DNA of 64,000 nucleotides from assembly GCF_002953715.1 (NCBI RefSeq), contig NZ_CP025012.1, forward strand, positions 4,637,001 to 4,701,000, written 5' to 3'. This document shows positions 32,272-42,706 of this stretch, piece after piece (the first letter of the stretch is position 1; the number at the start of each line of letters is the position of its first letter). The translations under genes were made by a program, and so were the position numbers. Source of the DNA: Rhizobium leguminosarum (lineage in GTDB: Bacteria > Pseudomonadota > Alphaproteobacteria > Rhizobiales > Rhizobiaceae). The notes beneath the pieces were generated by a model that saw only the letters and a program-made list of their open reading frames with translations, ran no database searches and was not told the DNA's origin.

Positions 32272-33392
32272 TCGAACACCCTTCCGTCGGCAACCGTGAA
32301 GAACTGCGCCCTGTCGCCGAGCGCTGAAAACATCGCGCGATCCGTTCCGGTCATGAAGGCCTGGCCGCCGAGCCCGTCGATAAGGTCGAACAGCGCGGCG
32401 CGGCGGCCCTCGTCGAGATGCGCTGCGATCTCGTCGAGCAGCAGGATCGGCGCATGGCCGGTGAGATTGCCGACGAGCCGCGCATGCGCAAGCACCAGGC
32501 CGACAAGCAGCGCTTTCTGCTCGCCGGTGGAGCAACGTTCCGCCTCCATCGCCTTTTCGCGGTGATGCACGATGAGATCGGCCCGGTGCGGCCCCTCGAG
32601 CGTGCGCCCCGCGCCGGCATCGCGGTAGCGGCTCTCTGCCAGCATCGCCGCGTAGTCATCTTCGAGGTCGACCGAGGGGCGCGAGAACTGACCGTCCATG
32701 AAGCCCGAGAGCTGCAGCGATGCCGAGGGGAAGGGCGAGCTCTCCCGTGTTTCCTCGATCAGCCGGGTCAGTAGGCCGAGCATCTCCTGCCGGGCGAGCG
32801 CCATGGCGATGCCGAGGCTTGCCATCTGTTCCTCGATGCCGGCAAGCCAGGAGGGGTCGAAGCGGCCTTCGTCCAGCAATTTGTTGCGGCTGCGCATGGC
32901 GCGCTCGAAATCGCTGGCGCGGCGGCCATGGGCGGGATCGAGTGACAGCACCAGCCGGTCGAGAAAGCGGCGCCGGTCGGAAGAGGCGCCGGTAAAGAGG
33001 CCGTCCATCGCCGGTGTCAGCCAGAGAAGGCGCAGATGGTCGGTCAGTTCGTCGGCAGTCTTTGCCGTCGTGCCATTGATGCGCAGCCTACGGGCGGTGG
33101 TCTCCTCGCTCGTTTCGATGCCGGTGCCGATCTCGACGTCGCCCTCCATGCCGTCGAGCGCGGCAAAGATCGAAAAGCCGCCGGCCGCGCCGACGCGGGT
33201 AATATCGCCATAGGCCGCACGGCGCAGGCCGCGGCCGGGCGAAAGCAGAGAGACTGCCTCCATGAGATTGGTCTTGCCGGCGCCGTTATCTCCCGTCAGC
33301 ACGGCATGCCGACCATCAAGGGTAAGGGCCGCCGCCGCATAGTTGCGGAAGTCTGTCAGCTTCAGGCGGGAAAGAGAAACCTTGTGCGGCAT
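32268..33392 (-). CDS. recF: DNA replication and repair protein RecF
   Basis: The 374-residue SMC-like ATPase loads RecA at gaps together with RecO and RecR. Walker A GDNGAGKTNLMEAV is near residue 33. The signature region 'STGEQKALLVGLVLAHAR' is near 290 and Walker B ILLLDEIAAHLDEGRR near 318. Length and order are normal. It lies upstream of moeB with an ATGA overlap. RecR is encoded elsewhere in this window. Confidence 0.95.
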   Translation of the reverse strand: MPHKVSLSRLKLTDFRNYAAAALTLDGRHAVLTGDNGAGKTNLMEAVSLLSPGRGLRRAAYGDITRVGAAGGFSIFAALDGMEGDVEIGTGIETSEETTARRLRINGTTAKTADELTDHLRLLWLTPAMDGLFTGASSDRRRFLDRLVLSLDPAHGRRASDFERAMRSRNKLLDEGRFDPSWLAGIEEQMASLGIAMALARQEMLGLLTRLIEETRESSPFPSASLQLSGFMDGQFSRPSVDLEDDYAAMLAESRYRDAGAGRTLEGPHRADLIVHHREKAMEAERCSTGEQKALLVGLVLAHARLVGNLTGHAPILLLDEIAAHLDEGRRAALFDLIDGLGGQAFMTGTDRAMFSALGDRAQFFTVADGRVFE

Positions 33393-33842
33393 CGAATGTC
33401 CGGAATCGTAAAGCGTGACAGCTAAGCCGAAGCGGCGCTGATGGCAAGGCTGGCAGCTTTCTGGCCGTGGATCGTCTACCGTCGGTGCTGCCGGAAGTCA
33501 GGGACGCGGGAGCTGGCACCACACAGGACATATATTCCAGATGATCCGTGACCGAGGTCCTGGTATCCGACATCCTCCCGGTGTAACTGCAGCCATGACA
33601 CTTTCGAAATTCTGCTAAAAATACAACCATCGGAGACGGTCTGACATCGCCAGGCCGATACCGCCGACAGGCACTGTCAATGCCTCCAAGCTCCGGATAT
33701 TCAGGGTTTGCTGCCATCCTTTAAGGCTATTGACGTAACGTAAAGCCCAAAAAAAGTCGGTTGAATTTTGCAACTGCAGGATTGAGTTATCCGGTGCAAA
33801 CGATATGGTAAACGGAACGTTTATGTATAAGAGAGTGATGAA
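33393..33842. other. 450-bp intergenic region between recF and the XRE regulator
   Basis: No credible gene. It is the divergent promoter region of recF and the regulator gene, visibly lower in GC than its surroundings. The only structure I see is the 15-bp palindrome at 33809-33823 next to the regulator start. Confidence 0.5.
33809..33823. promoter_or_regulatory. Palindrome before the XRE regulator, candidate operator
   Basis: TAAACG-GAA-CGTTTA, a perfect 6+6 dyad, 19 nt upstream of the GTG start. It overlaps a possible promoter (TTGAGT 33782-33787, 16 nt, TATGGT 33804-33809), which would suit autoregulation. Confidence 0.4.
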
Positions 33843-34208
33843 GTGCCAGATCCGGTTGATATTATCGTCGGTCGCAACGTCAGACAGTTTCGCGCCCTTC
33901 GCCGTGTTTCCCAACTTGAGCTTGGCGAAGCACTCGGACTGACTTTCCAGCAGATCCAGAAATACGAAAAGGGAACGAACCGCGTTTCCGCCAGCAAGCT
34001 GCATCAGATCGCGGTTTTTCTCGACGTTGAGATCTCTGCTCTTTTCGAGGGTGCCGGCATGTCACCATTCGGCAGCCGTGTCGAACTCAGCCCCGACGCC
34101 TATGCGCTTGCGCTGAGCTACGACAAGCTGAACTCACCGGCGGGCAAGGAAGCGGTCAAGACCATCGTCACCCTCATGACTGGCGAAGTGTCCGAAACCG
34201 CCGCCTGA
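33843..34208 (+). CDS. XRE-family transcriptional regulator
   Basis: The 121-residue protein is a Cro/CI-type HTH protein: residues about 10-65 contain RNVRQFRALRRVSQLELGEA and TFQQIQKYEKGTNRVSASKL, a full HTH_3 domain, followed by a short helical C-terminal region. It resembles the many small rhizobial regulators of the PraR/SinR type. A GTG start is used, with GAGAGTGATGAA upstream. A family-C repeat follows it closely. Confidence 0.87.
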   Translation: MPDPVDIIVGRNVRQFRALRRVSQLELGEALGLTFQQIQKYEKGTNRVSASKLHQIAVFLDVEISALFEGAGMSPFGSRVELSPDAYALALSYDKLNSPAGKEAVKTIVTLMTGEVSETAA

Positions 34209-34215
34209 TTCCACG

Positions 34216-34315
34216 ACAGCGCCACGCGTTCGAGCGCCGCAAGGACGCTGTAGGACTTTGAATTGCTGCATGATTTTGTCCCTAAATCGGTTCCGATTTA
34301 AGAATGTATGCAGCG
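34216..34315. repeat. Intergenic repeat, family C (copy C2)
   Basis: ACAGCGCC...GGACGCTGTAGGAC, then GCTGCATGATTTTGTCC with a partly degenerate second palindrome ending TATGCAGC. Confidence 0.82.
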
Positions 34316-34467
34316 GGCAATCAGGATTCCCACGGAAAAGCACGACCTGTTCGAGGTCTGGATGATCTCGGACCAATGCGGGCAGCGGTTTTGGGAGGAC
34401 GGTGTGCATCAAGACAAGACCAGGAAACAGGTCGCCTGGCTCAGGTTCGATGCGACGCGCTTTAGTG
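34316..34467. repeat. Degenerate mosaic-repeat remnant
   Basis: This stretch ends GATGCGACGCGCTTTAG, like the right end of family A, but its body differs. It looks like a further mosaic unit. Its end supplies the TAA stop of the small gene at 34462. Confidence 0.45.
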
Positions 34468-34662
34468 AATCTCTCGGTCGTGCAGCGCCATCAGCAGATC
34501 GTCCTGCGTCTGGTGGCCGGCATGATAGAGGTCGATCGCGATGTTGGCGATTGAAAGGCCCTGCTGGCTGCGAAGCTTGATGTTGCGCTCGGCGCACCAA
34601 GTATAGATGGCGCCGGCGAGAACGTCGACGTCTTCGGACTGAGAGGAAAAGGCTGGCGCCAT
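34462..34662 (-). CDS. Small conserved-looking hypothetical protein
   Basis: The 66-residue protein is not recognised. Its sequence looks like a real cytoplasmic protein rather than noise: VDVLAGAIYTWCAERNIKLR, then 'GLSIANIAIDLYHAGHQTQDD' in part, with helical periodicity and normal codon use. AAGGG lies upstream of the ATG at 34662. The TAA stop is the repeat terminus CTAAAGC read on this strand. No signal peptide or membrane segment is present. Confidence 0.6.
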   Translation of the reverse strand: MAPAFSSQSEDVDVLAGAIYTWCAERNIKLRSQQGLSIANIAIDLYHAGHQTQDDLLMALHDREIH

Positions 34663-34693
34663 GGTCGATACCCTTGGTTTGGTTGTCCCCCGC

Positions 34694-34774
34694 TAGAGCG
34701 CTAAGGACGCTCTACGCTTTGATTTGGCGCATAACCCCAAAAACCGATTCCGATCTTCGGGGTTATGCGCTGAC
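34694..34774. repeat. Intergenic repeat, family C variant (copy C3)
   Basis: AGAGCGCTAAGGACGCTCT followed by a variant second hairpin GCGCATAACCCC...GGGGTTATGCGC around CCGATTCCGAT. It is shortened and diverged from the other copies. The rest of the 34775-34920 gap holds nothing I recognise. Confidence 0.7.
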
Positions 34775-34920
34775 CGCAGAGACTGAATTCATTTGGAAAA
34801 CTTGCAAGCGGCATTATCTGGCTGCGTTAACGCAAGTCGTCTTCCCGTCCGCCGCCGTGTCGATCCGGGACAGATTGGCCGGCGCGGGCGGCGAATGTCG
34901 CAAATCGGGATTCCGGGAAC

Positions 34921-34950
34921 AAAAAAACCGGAGACATTTCCGTCCCCGGC
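34921..34950 (-). terminator. Rho-independent terminator of dnaKJ
   Basis: Minus-strand stem CCGGGGAC/GTCTCCGG (one G-U pair) with a GGAAAT loop, followed by seven T residues, 28 nt after the dnaJ stop. Confidence 0.85.
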
Positions 34951-34977
34951 TTTCGAAATGGGCGTGTCGATCGCGGC

Positions 34978-36108
34978 TCAGCCTTCGAAGAATTCCTTCA
35001 TCCGGGCAAAGAAGCCCGTCGATTCCGGATTGTTCTCCTTGGAGGAAAGCTGCTCGAATTCCTGAAGCAGTTCGCGTTGGCGCTTGGTGAGCTTTTGCGG
35101 CGTCTCGATCTGAATCTGGATGTAGAGGTCGCCCGTCTGCACCGAACGCAGCACCGGCATGCCCTTGCCCTTGAGGCGGAACTGTTTGCCGACCTGCGTG
35201 CCCTCAGGCACGGTCACGCGCGACTTGGTGCCGTCGAGCGTCGCCACGTCGAAGGTGCCGCCGAGCGCGGCCGTCGTCATCGAGATCGGAACGGCGCAAT
35301 AAAGATCGGCTCCGTCGCGCTGGTAGAATTCATGCGGTTTGACGGACAGGAAGATATAGAGGTCGCCCGCCGGTCCGCCGCGAGCGCCGGCTTCGCCTTC
35401 GCCCTGCAGCCGGATGCGGGTGCCGTCCTCGATGCCGGCAGGAATATTGACCGAGAGCGAACGCTCTTCCGTCACCCGGCCCTGGCCGTGGCACTTCGGG
35501 CAGGGATCGGGAATGATCTGGCCGCGGCCGTGGCAGGTCGGGCAAGTCCGCTCGATCGAGAAAAATCCCTGTGCCGCGCGCACGCGCCCCGTTCCCTGGC
35601 AGGTGCCGCAGTTCTTCGGCTGTGTGCCGGGCTTGGCGCCCGAACCCGAACAGACGTCGCACGTGATCGAGGTGGGAACGCGGATCTGCGCCGTCTTGCC
35701 GGAGAAAGATTCTTCCAGCGTTATTTCCATGTTGTAGCGAAGATCGGCGCCACGCTCGCGACCACCCGACGAGCGCTGGCGCGCGCGCCCGCCACCCATC
35801 ATTTCGCCGAAGATATCTTCGAAGATGTCGGAGAAACCGCCGCCGGCAAATCCGCCGCCACCGCCGCCGCCCATGCCGCCATGTTCGAAGGCCGCATGGC
35901 CATAGCGATCATAGGCCGCCCGCTTCTGCGGGTCCTTGAGCATCTCGTAGGCTTCGTTGATTTCCTTGAACTTCCGCTCGGCGTCCTTGTCATCCGGGTT
36001 TTTGTCCGGATGAAATTTCATCGCCAGTTTGCGGAAGGCGCTTTTCAGCTCTTTTTCGTCCGCCGACTTGGCTACACCCAGAGTTTCGTAAAAGTCCGCT
36101 TTTGCCAT
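34978..36108 (-). CDS. dnaJ: Chaperone protein DnaJ
   Basis: The 376-residue Hsp40 co-chaperone stimulates DnaK ATPase. In order it has a J domain (residues 1-70, with KFHPDKNPD), a Gly/Phe-rich linker (about 75-105), four CxxCxGxG zinc modules (about 145-210: CDVCSGSG, CGTCQGTG, CPTCHGRG, CPKCHGQG) and C-terminal substrate-binding domains. All zinc cysteines are intact. It follows dnaK after 86 nt and ends at a strong terminator. Confidence 0.97.
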   Translation of the reverse strand: MAKADFYETLGVAKSADEKELKSAFRKLAMKFHPDKNPDDKDAERKFKEINEAYEMLKDPQKRAAYDRYGHAAFEHGGMGGGGGGGFAGGGFSDIFEDIFGEMMGGGRARQRSSGGRERGADLRYNMEITLEESFSGKTAQIRVPTSITCDVCSGSGAKPGTQPKNCGTCQGTGRVRAAQGFFSIERTCPTCHGRGQIIPDPCPKCHGQGRVTEERSLSVNIPAGIEDGTRIRLQGEGEAGARGGPAGDLYIFLSVKPHEFYQRDGADLYCAVPISMTTAALGGTFDVATLDGTKSRVTVPEGTQVGKQFRLKGKGMPVLRSVQTGDLYIQIQIETPQKLTKRQRELLQEFEQLSSKENNPESTGFFARMKEFFEG

Positions 36109-36136
36109 TAAGGATTAAACCCCGGAAATGGATTTT

Positions 36137-36160
36137 CCGGCTGCCATGGTGAGCAGCCGG
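36137..36160 (-). other. dnaK-dnaJ intergenic hairpin
   Basis: An 8-bp stem CCGGCTGC/GCAGCCGG with an 8-nt loop lies between the dnaK stop and dnaJ start. No T run follows, so a role in mRNA processing or stability is more likely than termination. Confidence 0.4.
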
Positions 36161-36194
36161 ATCAGGTGTTGAAGCATAACCACGCCGTCGCGGA

Positions 36195-38111
<1,917 letters not shown>

Positions 38112-38224
38112 GTCATTCTCTCCTTGAAGCAAGCTGTCGGAACCCCGAGAAGGCATTTCCCTGACAGCCCCTTACGGGATGGGTCTACTTGAGATTACGC
38201 AATCGTGATTGCGGTGATGCGGCG

Positions 38225-38254
38225 TATATAAGGAGCGGTTTTCTGGACTGCAAG
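38225..38254 (-). promoter_or_regulatory. RpoH-type heat-shock promoter of dnaKJ
   Basis: Minus-strand CTTGCA (38249-38254), a 16-nt spacer and CTTATATA (38225-38232), close to the alphaproteobacterial sigma-32 pattern (CTTG, then CCTATAT-like). It lies about 115 nt before the dnaK ATG. Confidence 0.6.
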
Positions 38255-38354
38255 GCGAGAAATGCCCCGGAATCCAGCAAAACGAATGTGTTGCGTTCAA
38301 TTTTTACAGTAGCCGGGAAAGAGGTCGCCCCATGTCCGGAAAGCGGCCGATTTT

Positions 38355-38460
38355 TAGAGCATGTCGCGCAAAACTGTGAAGCGGTCTTGCGACGACGACA
38401 TGCGTAAAACGAAGACCTGAAGCGCGAGGAGCGACTCTGAAAGATCACGATGCGCTTTAG
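38355..38460. repeat. Intergenic mosaic repeat, family A (copy A4)
   Basis: TAGAGCATGTCGCGCAAAAC at the left, AAGCGCGAGGAGCGACTC and GCTTTAG at the right. It lies between the dnaK promoter and the 3' end of the PBP1A gene. Confidence 0.86.
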
Positions 38461-38494
38461 AGCATCGGGCTTGTGTTGGACATGCAGCAAAGTC

Positions 38495-40831
38495 TCACTG
38501 GCCCATGATCAGATCGAGCAGCGTCGTTCGCCGCGGCTGGACGGAAGAGGTTGTCTGCGCCCCCCCGACATCCCCGGGCGGCACCACGCCCTCATAGCCC
38601 GAACCGCCGCCTTCGGCAATGTCTGCGGGCGGAACCGGGCCATTGCCGGAGCTTGCCGCCTGCTGCCGGACAGGCGCTTGCGGATAGCGGTTTGCATTGT
38701 CGCCGCCGCCGAAGACGCCGGAAATGATACCGCCGATCGTCGAAGGCGGCGCCTCGGCCGTCATCGGTTGCCCGCTGCCCAACTGGCCATCGCCCGGTGC
38801 CTGCGCCATCGGCTGACCATTGTTCGGATCGGCGATCAACTGGCCGTTGCCGAAGAGCGGTGCCGGCGAAAGACCCTTGTGGGCGGCGATCATGAATTCC
38901 TTCCAGGCCTTGGCGGGCAAGCCGCCGCCGGTCACCTTCTTCATCGGCTTGCCGTCGTCATTGCCGAACCAGACCCCCGTGGTGAGGTTGCTGGTGAAGC
39001 CGACGAAGAGCGCGTCGCGCGAATTCTGCGTCGTGCCGGTCTTTCCCGCCGCCTGCCAGCCGGGGATCTTGGCGCTCTTGCCGGTGCCGTTGTCGATGAC
39101 GCCCATCATCATTGCATCCATCTCGGCGACGATCTGCTCGGACAGCACGCGCGGCGGGCTGTCATAGGTATTTTCGTAGAGAACCTTGCCCTCGGCCGTC
39201 GTCACCCGGCGGATGACGTGCGGCGTCGCCTTGTAGCCGCCGTTCATGAAGGCGGCATAGGAGGCGGTAAGTTCCATCAGCGACACCTCGGACGTACCGA
39301 GCGCGATCGAGGCGTTCGGCTGCAGCTCGCTTTCGATGCCGAGCCGGTGGGCAAGCTTGATCACCTGATCCGGCCCGTCATACATCACCAGCTGGGCGGC
39401 CACCGTGTTCAGCGACTTGGCCAGCGCGGTCGCCAGCGTCACTTCGCCATTGTATTTCTTCTCGTAATTTTCGGGCGTCCAGTCGCCGATCCGGATCGGC
39501 GCGTCGTTGAACACGGAATAGGGCGTCAGCCCCTTCTCGAGCGCTGCCGCATAGACGAAGGGCTTGAACGAGGAACCCGGCTGGCGTTTGGCCTTGACGG
39601 CGCGGTTGAACTGGCTCGTCGCATAGTCTCTGCCGCCGACCAGCGCCCGAATCGCGCCGGTGCCGTCGATCGAGACGAGGGCCGCCTGCGAGGCGTCGAG
39701 CTTCCCGCCCTCCTTGTCGAGCACGTCGACCAGCGATTGCTCGGCTTTCTTTTCCAGCGACTTGTCGATGGTCGTATCGACGATGACGTCTTCCTTGACG
39801 TCGCCGATCAGACCCGGCAGCTCGTCCATCACCATGTCGGCGACATAGTGCCCGGCGCCCGACCAGTAGCTCTTGGCCGAGGCCGGGGTCTGTGACATCG
39901 CGGTCTTGACCTCGGAATCGGTGATGAAGCCCTGTTCGCGCATGGCTGCGAGCACGAGTTGGGCGCGGGCATTCGCCGCATCGGCATCGCGGGCCGGCGA
40001 AAGCCGCGACGGCGCCTTGAGCAGGCCGGCCAGCACCGCGGCCTCGCCGAGGTTCACGTCACGCGCCGATTTGTTGAAGTAGCGGCGTGATGCCGCCTCG
40101 ACGCCATAGGCGTTCGATCCGAAGAACACCCGGTTGAGATACATGGCAAGGATCTGGTCCTTGGTGTATTTCTGCTCCAGCCAGAGCGAGAGCAGCACCT
40201 CCTGGACCTTACGTTCCAGCGTCCTCTCCGGGGAGAGGAAGAGGTTCTTGGCAAGCTGCTGCGTCAGCGTCGAGCCACCCTGCACCATGTGGCCAGCCGT
40301 GAGGTTGGTCACAACAGCCCGGCCGAGGCCGAGCGGATCAACGCCGAAATGCGAATAGAAACGCCGATCCTCGATGGCGATGACGGCTTCCGGAACATAG
40401 GGCGACATGTTTTCGAGCGACAACGCCTCGCCGCCGGTGGCGCCACGATTGGCGATGACGCTGCCGTCGACAGCGGTGATCTTCACATTCGGCGGCCGCT
40501 CCGGGATCGCCCATGTGCTGGCGCTCGGCATGCGCGAGCCATAATAGACCACAAGCCCGGCAACGCCGATGCCGGCCCAGATGAAAAGCACGACGCACCA
40601 GTAGATCACGCGGCGCAGGAAGCCGAAAAAGCCGCCGCCTTCGCGCTCCCGTGGCTCGCGCCGTCGCCGGGGGGCGGCACGTTGCGGCGGGGGTTTCGAG
40701 CCGCCGCGGCGCTGGGATCGCCCTCCGGCAATGCGATCGTCGGCATCGAGCGAGAATTCGTCATCGTCGCGTGCCGGGCGGCCGCTGAAGGACGGTTCTA
40801 TTCTGTCGCCTGATCTGCCTCTGCCTGCCAT
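38495..40831 (-). CDS. Penicillin-binding protein 1A (bifunctional transglycosylase/transpeptidase)
   Basis: The 778-residue protein polymerises and cross-links peptidoglycan. A basic cytoplasmic N terminus (Arg-rich, to about residue 70) leads to one membrane anchor (about 75-100). The transglycosylase domain has IAIEDRRFYSHFGVDP near 150 and QGGSTLTQQLAKNLF near 185. The transpeptidase domain has the active-site SSFK in RQPGSSFKPFVYAA near 415, SLN near 470 and KTGTT near 590. A Pro/Gly/Gln-rich tail follows. All catalytic motifs are intact. ATG 40831 was preferred over 40852; neither has a clear ribosome-binding site. Confidence 0.93.
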   Translation of the reverse strand: MAGRGRSGDRIEPSFSGRPARDDDEFSLDADDRIAGGRSQRRGGSKPPPQRAAPRRRREPREREGGGFFGFLRRVIYWCVVLFIWAGIGVAGLVVYYGSRMPSASTWAIPERPPNVKITAVDGSVIANRGATGGEALSLENMSPYVPEAVIAIEDRRFYSHFGVDPLGLGRAVVTNLTAGHMVQGGSTLTQQLAKNLFLSPERTLERKVQEVLLSLWLEQKYTKDQILAMYLNRVFFGSNAYGVEAASRRYFNKSARDVNLGEAAVLAGLLKAPSRLSPARDADAANARAQLVLAAMREQGFITDSEVKTAMSQTPASAKSYWSGAGHYVADMVMDELPGLIGDVKEDVIVDTTIDKSLEKKAEQSLVDVLDKEGGKLDASQAALVSIDGTGAIRALVGGRDYATSQFNRAVKAKRQPGSSFKPFVYAAALEKGLTPYSVFNDAPIRIGDWTPENYEKKYNGEVTLATALAKSLNTVAAQLVMYDGPDQVIKLAHRLGIESELQPNASIALGTSEVSLMELTASYAAFMNGGYKATPHVIRRVTTAEGKVLYENTYDSPPRVLSEQIVAEMDAMMMGVIDNGTGKSAKIPGWQAAGKTGTTQNSRDALFVGFTSNLTTGVWFGNDDGKPMKKVTGGGLPAKAWKEFMIAAHKGLSPAPLFGNGQLIADPNNGQPMAQAPGDGQLGSGQPMTAEAPPSTIGGIISGVFGGGDNANRYPQAPVRQQAASSGNGPVPPADIAEGGGSGYEGVVPPGDVGGAQTTSSVQPRRTTLLDLIMGQ

Positions 40832-40892
40832 CGCGGACCGGTCACACCCCATGTTCGATCGCGAAGCCAGCTTCGCATAACGGTGCTCTTCT

Positions 40893-40944
40893 CCAGCGCC
40901 GCGCGTCTTTTCAGACGCGCAAAGGACGCTGGAACACTTTGAGT
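40893..40944. repeat. Half copy of family C (copy C4)
   Basis: Only the first hairpin is present: CTCCAGCGCCGCGCGTCTTT to GGACGCTGGAACACTTTGAG. The GCTGCATAATTCC hairpin is missing, so the two hairpins behave as separate modules. Confidence 0.75.
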
Positions 40945-40983
40945 GCCGCCGTGATCATCCGACTGAACTGTAAATGCGGCGAT

Positions 40984-40999
40984 TTAACGGGGTATTAAT
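40984..40999. promoter_or_regulatory. Possible CtrA box upstream of the PBP1A gene
   Basis: TTAA-N7-TTAAT (TTAACGGGGTATTAAT) differs from the CtrA consensus TTAA-N7-TTAAC only in the last base. It lies 153 nt upstream of the PBP1A start and just after the hypothetical gene at 41043. This is a weak case. Confidence 0.3.
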
Positions 41000-41042
41000 A
41001 ATGGAAAGTAAAGCAGATCGCGCCGGGCGACAGCATTGGCTT

Positions 41043-41264
41043 TCAGAACTGCCGGGCCTCGTAATCGTCGAGCGTTTCCGGGTCCTGCTTATATTCCCAC
41101 TCGCCCAGATGAAAGCGGCGCCAGATCTGGCCGGAAGGGTTGAGGCTCGCCCCATCGGTGAGGCGCACAGGCAGAACAGGGTTGTGTTTATGCCAAACGG
41201 TAACATCTGTGGCGGCTGCCCGAGGGGCGAAAAGCCCGAAGAAAGCCAGGTAGTCTTGCGTCAT
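41043..41264 (-). CDS. Small hypothetical protein
   Basis: The 73-residue protein is not recognised. A hydrophobic N-terminal stretch (YLAFFGLFAPRAAA) could be a short signal or anchor. The remainder, ending WEYKQDPETLDDYEARQF, is rich in charged and aromatic residues and looks protein-like. GAGG precedes the ATG at 41264. It is flanked by a half repeat and a long empty region. It could be a chance frame, but its composition argues for a real gene. Confidence 0.5.
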   Translation of the reverse strand: MTQDYLAFFGLFAPRAAATDVTVWHKHNPVLPVRLTDGASLNPSGQIWRRFHLGEWEYKQDPETLDDYEARQF

Positions 41265-41497
41265 CAGGGTCCAGCCTCGAACGGATTAAAATCAATCCGC
41301 AACGCCACAAAACTGCAACAAAGAATCTCGCAAAACAAGAGCCTCGCGATGCTCTCACATCAAATTGTCGGTGACCGCATTCGAGGGTCGATGCTTCCCC
41401 CGCGGCTCCTGTCTTGCGCTTTCCGGCGAAGCGGCGCGCGTCGTGAAAACAAAGGCCCGAAGTGCGTGGGGTGAATTACACGCGAGACGACGTAGAT
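41265..41497. other. Intergenic region with degenerate repeat sequence
   Basis: No gene is visible. Bases about 41418-41475 (GAAGCGGCGCGCGTCGTGAA, then AACAAAGGCCCGAAGTGCG) resemble a decayed family-A repeat. The rest holds no feature I recognise. Confidence 0.4.
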
Positions 41498-41602
41498 TAC
41501 CGCGCCGCGCGTCTTTTCGAGAGGCGCAAGGGACGCCGTAACACTTTGAACTGTTGCATATTTTATCCTTAAATTCGATTCCGATTTAAGGAATTAATGC
41601 AG
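41498..41602. repeat. Intergenic repeat, family C (copy C5)
   Basis: TACCGCGCCGCGCGTCTTTT to GGACGCCGTAACACTTTGAA, then the second hairpin around AAATTCGATTCCGATTT ending AATGCAG. The compensated change TACCGCG/CGCCGTA keeps the first stem paired. Confidence 0.85.
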
Positions 41603-41807
41603 GAGGCGGAACCAATAGGCGTCGCGATTGTTTATGGAGAAGCGGGACAACCCCTCACGTCCCGCGCATGATCGGCCGTCTCCCCTCAACACGCGCCGAT
41701 CGACATCAGGCCCGGTGCATCCCTCATGGGAGCGCCGGGCTTTTTCTTGGGTGTTTGCCCCCGGCTTCAAGCCTCGGAGAGGACGGCGCTGCCGTCCCCT
41801 TTCTGTT

Positions 41808-42476
41808 TCATTCGTCGCAGGAGGGATCGCCGGGGCGGCAATCAAAGTCCCTGCGGTCCGGCCTGCGATCATCGCCTCTCCGGTCGTCCCTCTGCCGTTC
41901 ACCTCTTTGCCGATCGTCCCTTTGCCGATCGTCCCTTTGATTGTCGTCGCGCCAGTCACGATCGCGGTCGCGCCCATCTCGGTCGCGATCCCGCTCGCGC
42001 CAGTTGCGGTCGCGATCCCGGTTATCCCGATCTCCATCGCGATCCCGATTGTCGCGGTCGCGGTAGTAATAATCCGGGCCGCGGTTCCAGCGGTCACGGT
42101 CGCGATAGAAATCGCGGTTGCGGTAGTAGCGGTCCCAATAATTGTCGACGCTGAAGCGAATCATCGGAATGCCGAGCGGACGGTAATATTGCGGGCCGAC
42201 ATAGACGCGGCGCTGTTGGTAGAGGGCCTGGACGTACTGGCCGGAAACCCAGCCGCGGCCGCCATAGAATTCGACGTCGCACCAGTTGACGTCGGAAAGG
42301 CATCCGCGGATCTCGACGGAAGAACCGGCCGGGATGACCGCGACGGCAGGATAACGGGTGCTCGGACCCGCACGCATGTTGACGTTCGCCGTCGAGTAGC
42401 CCTCGGCAGCCTGCGCTATGGCAGGCGCCAGCATAAGCAGGCCGACCGCTGCGATTTTAACAAAGAGTTTTTTCAC
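41808..42476 (-). CDS. Secreted SH3b-domain protein with Arg/Asp-rich tail
   Basis: The 222-residue protein has a signal peptide (to AQAAEG near residue 24), one SH3b domain (about 28-88: TANVNMRAGPSTRYPAVAVI, GGRGWVSGQYVQALY) with two Cys, and then from about residue 110 a highly charged low-complexity tail of RD/DR-type dipeptides with Tyr, Asn and Gln, ending CRPGDPSCDE. The tail is coded by short tandem repeats (for example near 41900-41940). The SH3 part suggests envelope or peptidoglycan binding; the tail's role is unknown. Another SH3b protein lies at 29222. Confidence 0.82.
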   Translation of the reverse strand: MKKLFVKIAAVGLLMLAPAIAQAAEGYSTANVNMRAGPSTRYPAVAVIPAGSSVEIRGCLSDVNWCDVEFYGGRGWVSGQYVQALYQQRRVYVGPQYYRPLGIPMIRFSVDNYWDRYYRNRDFYRDRDRWNRGPDYYYRDRDNRDRDGDRDNRDRDRNWRERDRDRDGRDRDRDWRDDNQRDDRQRDDRQRGERQRDDRRGDDRRPDRRDFDCRPGDPSCDE

Positions 42477-42706
42477 GCTTCCCAGTCCTTGTTGGCACGT
42501 TTTTCAGGCAGCGCTTGGCCGCGTTTCCCTGGCATATGCCACTGAAACAAAAGATAGAAGGATCGCCCGCAGGTGTTTAGGGCGTCATCATTCGCGTTAT
42601 CTTTCAATGGCTTATATGTCGCTGACGATGAACGTAGCTTGAACGGCGAAATGTCTGTCAGCGCCCTTGGAGCCGCGAGTGGTGCCTCCGACAACGGCCG
42701 GTACTG
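42477..42706. other. Intergenic region upstream of the CtrA box
   Basis: No established gene. A 19-codon frame (MSVSALGAASG..., 42651-42710) on the plus strand ends within the CtrA box but lacks a good ribosome-binding site. Confidence 0.3.

Noticed and set aside
33615..34004. 129-codon minus-strand frame opposite the XRE regulator
   Set aside because: Overlaps the HTH gene in antisense, with no ribosome-binding site or domain.
34308..34580. 90-codon plus-strand frame after the XRE gene
   Set aside because: It starts in a family-C repeat and overlaps the better-supported small gene at 34462-34662 on the other strand.
41594..42097. 167-codon frame rich in Thr/Ile/Ala/Gly
   Set aside because: It is the repeat-rich tail of the SH3b gene read in another frame.
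41870..42110. Short tandem repeats that could suggest a CRISPR array
   Set aside because: Units are 6-15 bp without spacers and lie in frame within the Arg/Asp-rich tail of the SH3b protein gene.
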